Origin: Gracilibacillus salinarum
GTDB lineage: Bacteria > Bacillota > Bacilli > Bacillales > Amphibacillaceae
NCBI RefSeq assembly: GCF_022919575.1
Contig: NZ_CP095071.1
Coordinates: 434,001 to 498,000, forward strand
Reading direction: 5' to 3'
DNA length: 64,000 bases
In this document: piece after piece, positions 57,604 through 64,000 of the stretch
Layout: every line of letters begins with the position of its first letter
Position numbering within the stretch: position 1 is the stretch's first letter
Translations under genes and position numbers: made by a program
Notes under the pieces: generated by a model
What the model was told of the DNA's origin: nothing
Database searches by the model: none
What the model saw: only the letters and a program-made list of their open reading frames with translations

Positions 57604-59721
57604 ATGAAGCCGAATGCTCTATTAAAGAAAAAGCCTAAAAAGAAGCGTTCTCAATTGCCTATTCGTTTAAATATATTATTTGCCTTTGTTTTTCTGATTT
57701 TTTCATTATTAATTGTTCAGTTAGGTATTGTGCAAATATTGAATGGGGAAGAAGCTCAGCGGGAAATTAATGAGACCGCTAATACACCTACAGAAAAAGC
57801 TGTACCAAGAGGGAAAATGTACGACAGCAATTATGATTTAATTTTAGATAACGAACCTGTGAAAGCAATTACATACACACCGCCTAAGAACGGTGAGTCT
57901 GCAGAAGACCTGCTAACATTAGCCGAAGAATTAGCAGCGTATATTACGATAATCAAAGATGAAGAAGAATTAACAGAATCGATCAGCGAACGAGATAAAA
58001 AAGAATATTGGTATCTTGAAAATCGTGACACAGTAGCTGACAGGTTAACAAAAGATGAAAAGGCACTGGACAGTAGTGAACAATATAAGGTGGAACTGAA
58101 GAAGATTACACAGAAAGATTTAGATAAAATAGACTGGACTACTGATCTGTTAAACGTTATTGCGATCAAAAAAGAACTTGCCTCTGCTTATGAACTATCA
58201 CCACATATCGTCGTTAATGAAGGGTTAACCGATGAAGAGTATGCCAAAGTAGCAGAAAACCTCTATCATCTTGATGGAATCAATGCGATGATCGACTGGG
58301 AAAGAAAAAACATGTATGAAAATACGATCAGCTCCTTTATCGGTGGTATCTCTACTTCTGAACAAGGAATTCCACGAGATAACAGTCAATATTACTTATC
58401 AAACGGCTATACGTGGAATGATCGTGTCGGTGAAAGTGGATTAGAACAGGAATATGAACATGTTCTAAGAGGAAGAAAAGAAAAAATTAACTATACAACG
58501 AATGCGGATGGGAATGTCATTAGTTCAGAAGTTGTTGTGGAAGGGCAGAGAGGGAAAGATCTTGTCTTGACTACAGATATGGAATTTCAGCAAGAAGTAG
58601 ATAAGATTGTGAAAGAAGAACTGGAAACAGCGATTCATAATTCTGCAAGTAACAATGGTTATTTAAAGGATGCATTAGCCGTTGTAATGAATCCACAAAC
58701 CGGTGATATTCTTGCAATGTCCGGATTCCGTTATGATCGTGAGACAAATGAGTTTATGAACCAAGCATACCGGACAGTTTATGATGCACATGAGCCAGGT
58801 TCATCTATAAAAGGGGCGACCTTGCTGGCTGGATATCAGGAAGGTGTGGTTGGCATTGGTTCGACACTGGTGGATGCACCGATAAAAATTAAAGGTTCTA
58901 AATCATTCTCTTCTCACGGTGCATCAATGGGCTCTATATCAGATTTGACTGCTATCGAACGATCGTCTAACGTGTACATGGCAAAAATAGCTATTAAAAT
59001 TGGAAATGGTGTTTATCGGCAAAATGAACCATTAAATATTAATGTACAGGAAACGTTTGATACGATGAGAAATTATTACAGTCAATTTGGTCTAGGTGTT
59101 AAGACGGGGATTGATTTACCATATGAAGCAACAGGTTTAACAGGCATACCCAGTACGGAAAATTTAATGCATTTAGCTATTGGGCAATACGATACCTATA
59201 CAACATTACAGTTAGCCCAATATGTATCTACCATTGCAAATGATGGTTACCGTATGAAACCTCGACTAGTAAAAGAAATAAGAGAACCTAGTGCTGAGGG
59301 GGATACTCCTGGTAAAATCATTCAATCATTAGAACCGGAAGTTTTAAATAGAGTAGAAATGGATCAAACGTACATCGAGAGAGTACAAGAGGGATTTAGA
59401 AGAGTGTATGCTGGTTCTCGAGGAACAGCAAGGGGCCAGTGGGCTGGTTTTCCTTATGAAATGGCTGGGAAGACCGGTACTGCAGAAAAACCACAGTTTA
59501 AAATGATAAATGATGAACCAGTTCAGGTTGCAGATACAGACAATCTAGCACTAATTGGCTATACGCCACTAGATGAACCAGAAGTTGCCTTTGCCATCAT
59601 GGTACCTGAAAATGGAACTGGGAATGGAAGACATCAAATTCACCATGCAATCGGTAAACGAATTATTAAAACATACTACGAAATGAAAGATAATCAACAA
59701 ACAGAAGAAGATGAAGAGTAA
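57604..59721 (+). CDS. Class B penicillin-binding protein (PBP2A/PbpH-like transpeptidase)
   Basis: Cell-wall peptidoglycan transpeptidase. 705 residues: short basic cytosolic tail (KKKPKKKRS), one membrane helix about 22-43, a long dimerisation region, and the transpeptidase domain with active-site Ser in EPGSSIKG (about 400), the SSN motif in ERSSNVYM and KTGTAEKP (about 620). ATG at 57604 follows GAGGGGG by 8 bases; the longer frame from 57493 has no ribosome site. Close to Bacillus PbpA/PbpH (rod-shape synthesis); which of them is open. Confidence 0.9.
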   Translation: MKPNALLKKKPKKKRSQLPIRLNILFAFVFLIFSLLIVQLGIVQILNGEEAQREINETANTPTEKAVPRGKMYDSNYDLILDNEPVKAITYTPPKNGESAEDLLTLAEELAAYITIIKDEEELTESISERDKKEYWYLENRDTVADRLTKDEKALDSSEQYKVELKKITQKDLDKIDWTTDLLNVIAIKKELASAYELSPHIVVNEGLTDEEYAKVAENLYHLDGINAMIDWERKNMYENTISSFIGGISTSEQGIPRDNSQYYLSNGYTWNDRVGESGLEQEYEHVLRGRKEKINYTTNADGNVISSEVVVEGQRGKDLVLTTDMEFQQEVDKIVKEELETAIHNSASNNGYLKDALAVVMNPQTGDILAMSGFRYDRETNEFMNQAYRTVYDAHEPGSSIKGATLLAGYQEGVVGIGSTLVDAPIKIKGSKSFSSHGASMGSISDLTAIERSSNVYMAKIAIKIGNGVYRQNEPLNINVQETFDTMRNYYSQFGLGVKTGIDLPYEATGLTGIPSTENLMHLAIGQYDTYTTLQLAQYVSTIANDGYRMKPRLVKEIREPSAEGDTPGKIIQSLEPEVLNRVEMDQTYIERVQEGFRRVYAGSRGTARGQWAGFPYEMAGKTGTAEKPQFKMINDEPVQVADTDNLALIGYTPLDEPEVAFAIMVPENGTGNGRHQIHHAIGKRIIKTYYEMKDNQQTEEDEE

Positions 59722-59850
59722 AAAGGGCTACAACGTTAGCTCTTTTTTCTTTTACTGCAATCTGTTATAAGTGAACCTAAAGATATCAAATGTTATACTA
59801 ATAAAGGTATAGAAAAATCGTAAACAAGAAACAAAAGAAGAGGGATTTAA

Positions 59851-60729
59851 ATGGCGTTGGAAATTCAAAATGAAGTACTAAAGGTTGAAATTGCGAAACA
59901 AGGAGCAGAGATACGTAAAGTAAAGCACATAGAAAACAGATTAGACTATATGTGGACTGGAGATAGTACCTATTGGGGGCGGATTTCTCCGGTATTATTT
60001 CCGATTGTAGGTAGATTAAAAGAAGATCAGTATCAGCTTAATGGAGAGACATATTCCATGTCACAACATGGATTCCTGAGAGATGTGGAATTTGACTTGG
60101 ATAAACATACTACAAACAGTATTTCGTTCGTATTTCACTCTGATGGACAATTCCGTCATCTGTATCCGTATGAATTTACAGCATACATACATTATTCGTT
60201 AAAGGGTGAATCACTAGCTGTTCGCTGGGAAATCATCAACAAAAATGATGAGAAGATGTATTTTTCAATCGGGGCTCATCCTGCATTCCGAGTACCTCTG
60301 ATGGAAGAGGAAACAATGGAAGACTACAGTTTGCATTTCACACCTGCTGCAAATAAAGAAGTAATGGAATATGAGCTGAAGGATGCATTGATTCATGAAA
60401 AGGGATTTGCTAATGATATATCTGCTATTCCGCTTTCTGATTCATTATTTAAAAACGATGCACTCGTGTACAGTAATATCGACAAGATGAAACTTGTTTC
60501 TAACAAAACAGAACATGGTATTGAAGTCCTTTTTGAGAACTTCCCATTTGTAGGGGGTTGGTCACCGTATGGAGAAGACGGAAAAATAGCACCGTTTGTA
60601 TGTATTGAACCTTGGTATGGCATAGCCGATACCTATGATACCACTGGAGACATGGAGAAGAAGTTAGGAGTACAAACACTTGAACAAGGCGAAACCTTCA
60701 ACTCGGAGTATCAAATTACATTTTATTAA
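59851..60729 (+). CDS. Aldose 1-epimerase family protein (LacX-like)
   Basis: 292 residues, galactose-mutarotase-like beta-sandwich: YMWTGDSTYWGRISPVLFPIVG (about 33-53), YSMSQHGFLRD, the SIGAHPAFRVP motif with catalytic-type His (about 146-156) and VCIEPWYGIAD (Glu). The group catalyses or binds sugar anomers; the specific sugar is not known. Although rhamnose genes lie 20 kb away, they are not linked. AAGAGGGA before the ATG. Confidence 0.87.
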   Translation: MALEIQNEVLKVEIAKQGAEIRKVKHIENRLDYMWTGDSTYWGRISPVLFPIVGRLKEDQYQLNGETYSMSQHGFLRDVEFDLDKHTTNSISFVFHSDGQFRHLYPYEFTAYIHYSLKGESLAVRWEIINKNDEKMYFSIGAHPAFRVPLMEEETMEDYSLHFTPAANKEVMEYELKDALIHEKGFANDISAIPLSDSLFKNDALVYSNIDKMKLVSNKTEHGIEVLFENFPFVGGWSPYGEDGKIAPFVCIEPWYGIADTYDTTGDMEKKLGVQTLEQGETFNSEYQITFY

Positions 60730-60761
60730 ATTGAAAAACAATGTTATGTTTACTTTTGTAT

Positions 60762-60811
60762 AAAAAACTTGCCCTCTCTATTGTGTAAAACAGAGGGGCA
60801 AGTTTTTTAAT
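60762..60811 (+). terminator. Terminator after the epimerase gene
   Basis: AAAAAACTTGCCCTCT / AGAGGGGCAAGTTTTTT stem (one extra G) with T6. Confidence 0.9.
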
Positions 60812-60889
60812 ATTTTAAGGCTTCCTGCACCTTCTAACATGAATAGCCGTGTCCAGCTATAGGTCATGAAACTTGGCGCTGCTTCTTCA

Positions 60890-61780
60890 TTATCCTGCAT
60901 AATAATTTTTTTGTAAGAAATGAAGTTCATGTTGCAGGAGTGTCATTTCCTGTTCATTTAAAGGAACAAGTGGTAATCTTACTTCTCCAACGTCAACACC
61001 AAACATGCCAAGAGCTGATTTGACAGGTGCGGGACTTGGAGCCATGAACATCGATTGCATAATAGGTACCAAGTACTGGTGCAATTCTTGGGCACGTATA
61101 ATATTTCCAGTTTGGCACGCTGTGACCATCTCATTCATTTCATTGCCAATAATGTGAGATGAAACAGATACGATGCCTGCAGCGCCAATCGCTACCGCTG
61201 GTAATGTTAGTGTGTCGTCTCCTGAATATAAGGAAAAATCCTCATTGGTTTCGCGAATAATTTTTGTCATTGCATCTAAATTGCCGCTAGCTTCTTTAAC
61301 AGAAACAATATTCTCGATCTTCGCCAGTTCAATAATTGTTTCTGGATTAACATTGACACTTGTTCTTCCTGGTATGTTATAGAGCATAACTGGTAATGTT
61401 GTCGCCTCTGCAATCACTTTGAAATGCTGATACAAGCCTTCCTGAGAAGGTTTGTTATAGTACGGTGCAACTAATAGCACACCGTCAGCGCCGATTGTTT
61501 CTGCTTTTTTTGTTAATTCAACCGATTCCTGCGTGTTGTTAGAGCCTGTACCAGCAATTACTGGCACACGTCGATTAACGATTTTTACTACAAATTTTAT
61601 TAATGAAATTTTCTCTTCTTTTGACAAGGTAGGGGATTCACCCGTGGTTCCCGCAACTACAATTGCGTCTGTTCCATTTTGTAATAAGTAATTAATTAAT
61701 CGTTCTGCTTTGTTATAATCAATTTGGCCTTGCTGATCAAAAGGCGTCACCATTGCCGTTAAAATACGTCCGAAATTCAT
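60890..61780 (-). CDS. dapA: 4-hydroxy-tetrahydrodipicolinate synthase
   Basis: Condenses aspartate semialdehyde with pyruvate, first committed step to lysine and diaminopimelate. 296 residues, TIM barrel: VVAGTTGESPTLSKEEK (about 41-57), catalytic Tyr in VMLYNIPGRTSVN (about 133) and Schiff-base Lys in NIVSVKEASGN (about 163). AGAGGTGG is 6 bases before the ATG. Solitary rather than in the dapG-dapA-spoVF context; controlled by the lysine riboswitch upstream. Bacillaceae often carry a second dapA. Confidence 0.95.
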   Translation of the reverse strand: MNFGRILTAMVTPFDQQGQIDYNKAERLINYLLQNGTDAIVVAGTTGESPTLSKEEKISLIKFVVKIVNRRVPVIAGTGSNNTQESVELTKKAETIGADGVLLVAPYYNKPSQEGLYQHFKVIAEATTLPVMLYNIPGRTSVNVNPETIIELAKIENIVSVKEASGNLDAMTKIIRETNEDFSLYSGDDTLTLPAVAIGAAGIVSVSSHIIGNEMNEMVTACQTGNIIRAQELHQYLVPIMQSMFMAPSPAPVKSALGMFGVDVGEVRLPLVPLNEQEMTLLQHELHFLQKNYYAG

Positions 61781-61786
61781 TATAAT

Positions 61787-61838
61787 CCACCTCTATTCAA
61801 AGATTTAAAACAATTGAGACATTCCATTGAATAGAGGG
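61787..61838 (-). promoter_or_regulatory. Hairpin masking the dapA ribosome site
   Basis: On the minus strand CCTCTATTCAA (61828-61838) is exactly complementary to TTGAATAGAGG (61790-61800), whose last bases are the dapA Shine-Dalgarno AGAGGTGG. In addition GAGATACCCTC just upstream (61834-61844) can pair with GAGGGCTATCTC at the end of the riboswitch aptamer. A second, translational switch is inferred. Confidence 0.55.
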
Positions 61839-61854
61839 TATCTCATCCCCAATT

Positions 61855-61896
61855 AAAAAGATGCAACAATGTAGATAGCTATCATTGTTGCATCTT
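61855..61896 (-). terminator. Riboswitch-controlled terminator before dapA
   Basis: Minus strand: AAGATGCAACAATG / CATTGTTGCATCTT perfect stem with 10-base loop and T5, between aptamer and dapA. Confidence 0.9.
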
Positions 61897-61916
61897 GAAT
61901 GATTGGATTCGATGCG

Positions 61917-62092
61917 TGAGATAGCCCTCCATATAGTTGTTCACTATATGACAGCCCAGCATTTATTTAATGATGGACCAGTAATAACAGCTGATGTCTG
62001 CTCTCATTACTTCGGCAAATTCCCCTTTCCATAATCATCACAGGAACATCTTCCTCCGATTATGTACTATTGGTTTTTGCACCTCTATTCTC
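61917..62092 (-). promoter_or_regulatory. Lysine riboswitch (L box) aptamer
   Basis: On the minus strand the conserved parts occur in order: AGAGGTGC (62079-62086), GGAAAGGGGAATTTGCCGAAG (62012-62032), GCTGGGCTGTCATATAG and the closing GAGGGCTATCTCA. TGAGAATAG and CTATCTCA form P1. Bound lysine should favour the downstream terminator and shut dapA off. Confidence 0.92.
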
Positions 62093-62232
62093 ACTTCAAT
62101 AAAAAATTGAAGTAAAATATTAAATTGTTTTATGTTGCTTATCACTATAACAAAAATCGAGCTGAATTGCAATGGTGATTTTAAAATTCACATAATAATA
62201 TAATTTTAAAATTCGACTTTTTTAAATATTTT

Positions 62233-62258
62233 TGTTACTTTCTCCCTTTTTATTCGTT
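62233..62258 (+). promoter_or_regulatory. Possible ECF-type autoregulatory promoter
   Basis: TGTTAC, 16 bases, CGTT resembles the TGAAAC-N16-CGTA promoters of Bacillus ECF sigma factors, 23 bases before the sigma factor ATG. Confidence 0.35.
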
Positions 62259-62280
62259 TTATATATGGAGGGGCGAGCAA

Positions 62281-62780
62281 ATGATGGAATCGATTGATCG
62301 TATTTATAACTTATATTTTCATGATATATACCGGTTTTTGCTCTCCTAAGTAAAGATCACCATACAGCGGAGGATCTGGTGCAAGAGACGTTCTTTCGTG
62401 CTTACTTAAATGTTGAGCATTATGAAGGAGACACGATCAAATCGTGGCTGTTCTCTGTAGCATATCGGGTTTATATCGATTATTACCGTAAACATAAGCG
62501 GATGGTAGTTAAAGAACAAGGATTTTTTACATCTATTTTTGACAAAAAGAAAGTATTGTTAGATTCTCTTATAAAAAAAGAAGAAATTGAAGAGATTGTT
62601 ACTTTACTAGAAAGCTTGCCTGATAAACATAAATACGCAGTGCTACTCCATGATTTCCATGGACTGTCGCAAAGAGAAGCGGCACAGGTTATGAAAATCC
62701 AGCAAAGTCATTTCAAAGTATTGTTATTTAGAGGTAGGTCGGCGATCAGAAAAAGAAAGGCGGGAGAAAATGACGGATGA
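62281..62780 (+). pseudogene. ECF RNA polymerase sigma factor with a frameshift
   Basis: AGGGGCG precedes ATGATG at 62281. The first frame reads MMESIDRIYNLYFHDIYRFLLS and stops (TAA 62347-62349). The frame one base back continues at once as LSKDHHTAEDLVQETFFRAYL, region 2 of an ECF sigma factor, then LESLPDKHKYAVLLHDFHGLSQREAAQVM (region 4) to 62780. One missing C in the run at 62345-62346 explains everything. The downstream part alone would lack part of region 2. It may be a true mutation or a sequencing error. The end overlaps the anti-sigma gene by 11 bases. Confidence 0.75.
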
Positions 62781-63931
62781 ATTTAAGAAAAAGTTAGAAG
62801 CATATGAGAAAGGCGAATTATCCGAGGATGAATTGGATGCATTTGAAGAAGAGTTAGACAAGATTGAAAAATACCAAGAGCATCTTCAAGAGAATGATTA
62901 CGAAACGCTTGAGCACAAGGTAAATCCAGATAAAAGTAAAAAGCAAAAAAAAAATAATGCGCCGTGGGAAATGGAAAGCAAGATTTCAAACTGCACTGGT
63001 TGCAATTGGGTTATTTATTGCATTCACAATAATTGCGATAATTTTTACGGCCATTTATTATTCATGGGGAAAACCGGATCGCCTGGAAGTTTACAGAAAT
63101 ATCATTGACCATACACTGACGATAACAGATCCTTACGGTTATATGGGAGCAACAAGTATGCACACAAAGACATATTTTGGTTTAGAAGCGACGAGAGAGC
63201 AAAATAAGATAGTAGGACATGAGCGGATTATGGTTGGTGAATGGCAAGTAAATTTCCTCTTTTCCTCCATGTCTCTGCCGGAGGAAGAGAATTATGGAAG
63301 ACAGTCTCAGGAGCAACCTGCCTTTGCCTTTCCTGGATTAGGCACCAGGGGTATGTCTGATTGGAATCAATTAGAGAATTTGTCCGAAGGTACGGTTGTC
63401 TCAGGTTATGTATCTTTTTCAGAACTACTGGAAACAAAAGAAGTGTTTGATTTGTTGGAAGGGAAGAATATAGACTTACTATGGTTGGCAGTAGATACAG
63501 GTGGAGAAGACAAAGTTCCAACTAAGGGTACTATCTTCGATCCAATCGGATTCCCTAGCTTTCCTATTTGGCATGATGATGATTTTATTGTAACGGAACA
63601 TTCGGAAGAAGATAGTGGATGGCTTGGAGGTAAAGTAGTTTCTGAAAGTGCGGTGTCACCAGAATATGAAGAAGGTGATTATGCTGTTTTGCATGAACAA
63701 TTTATAAAAACGTTGAAATTTTTAAAACAACATGAAAATAAAGCCGATAAATTAGTGTGGGGCGAGCTTAATATTAGTGAAAGACTAAATTATCTTGAAG
63801 AACACGGTTTTCAGCATTATGGAGCAGTTATTACAGGCCCGACTAAAGAAATACTAAAACTGCAGAACGACGATTCTATAGCTGAATTAGAAGTAGATGA
63901 AGTCGCGTTTTGGAACTGGAATGAACAGTAA
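62770..63931 (+). pseudogene. Anti-sigma factor (Sigma_reg_N/Sigma_reg_C type), frameshift at A10 run
   Basis: The frame from ATG 62770 gives an acidic, helical N-terminus (MTDEFKKKLEAYEKGELS ... DKSKKQKK). At the ten-A run 62945-62954 the frame must change to continue into RRGKWKARFQTALVAIGLF (membrane helix about 70-92 of the joined product) and a long exposed domain with IDLLWLAVDTGGEDKVP and IGFPSFPIW, typical of the C-terminal domain of such regulators. With nine A's the gene would be open throughout (about 386 residues). Slippage on A10 by polymerase could restore it. Confidence 0.72.
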
Positions 63932-64000
63932 CGATTATTATATTTCTTCCATCAACTGAGTTCTTTTACATTCGTTGCTTTTTGCATGGAATTTATATTA

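Noticed and set aside
62379..62780. GTG-started version of the ECF sigma factor as a normal gene
   Set aside because: It would lack the first part of region 2, while the missing residues are encoded directly upstream in another frame behind a good ribosome site, so a frameshift is the better explanation.

Overview
The window is a chromosomal segment of a low-GC, Gram-positive, endospore-former-type bacterium of the Bacillaceae, most like the halotolerant Gracilibacillus/Oceanobacillus/Virgibacillus group. That placement is inferred from gene content and order (hisZGDBH-F-IE, gltC/gltAB, T-box-controlled proBA, a bifunctional rhamnulose-phosphate aldolase/dehydrogenase with lutABC, strong AGGAGG ribosome sites, frequent TTG/GTG starts). 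No rRNA or tRNA gene was recognised.

Layout. 0-7 kb: histidine operon hisZ-G-D-B-H-F-IE with divergent hisJ; hisA is absent between hisH and hisF. 7-16 kb: msrA, a 5'-3' exonuclease, gltC divergent from the glutamate synthase genes, and a HEPN-like/CBS protein. 16-27 kb: ilvE, a proline T-box with proBA, Mn-dependent pyrophosphatase, a methyltransferase, a repetitive protein, GH42 beta-galactosidase, ilvA and an AraC regulator. 27-36 kb is accessory: a broken methyltransferase, a Clp_N-GNAT fusion, and a run of very small genes (membrane proteins, VOC, zinc-ribbon membrane protein, lipoprotein, TPR, GNAT), each followed 12-31 nt after its stop codon by a recurrent GGGCGCA-like motif. The run is closed by an intact IS21-type element with a 5-bp target duplication. 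36-46 kb: a secreted endonuclease/phosphatase-family protein, then rhaB-rhaA-rhaEW and lutABC, which together take L-rhamnulose-type intermediates through lactaldehyde and L-lactate to pyruvate. 46-56 kb: cysteine synthase and mixed housekeeping and accessory genes, ending with an MFS transporter behind a second T-box. 56-64 kb: secreted GH11 xylanase with a CBM36-like module and a cre site, a class B penicillin-binding protein, an aldose-1-epimerase-like protein, dapA under a lysine riboswitch, and an ECF sigma/anti-sigma pair in which each gene carries a frameshift at a homopolymer.

Regulation visible in the DNA: two T-boxes, one lysine riboswitch with both a terminator and a hairpin masking the ribosome site, likely cre sites before the xylanase, GH42 and rhaB, and many hairpin terminators. 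Dispersed repeats include a MITE-like family with 20-bp terminal repeats, two near-identical short AT-rich palindromes, and a GTTCAAAAAGTC-bounded element inserted between the second T-box and the MFS gene. The least explained structure is the motif-punctuated small-gene array at 30.3-33.6 kb.
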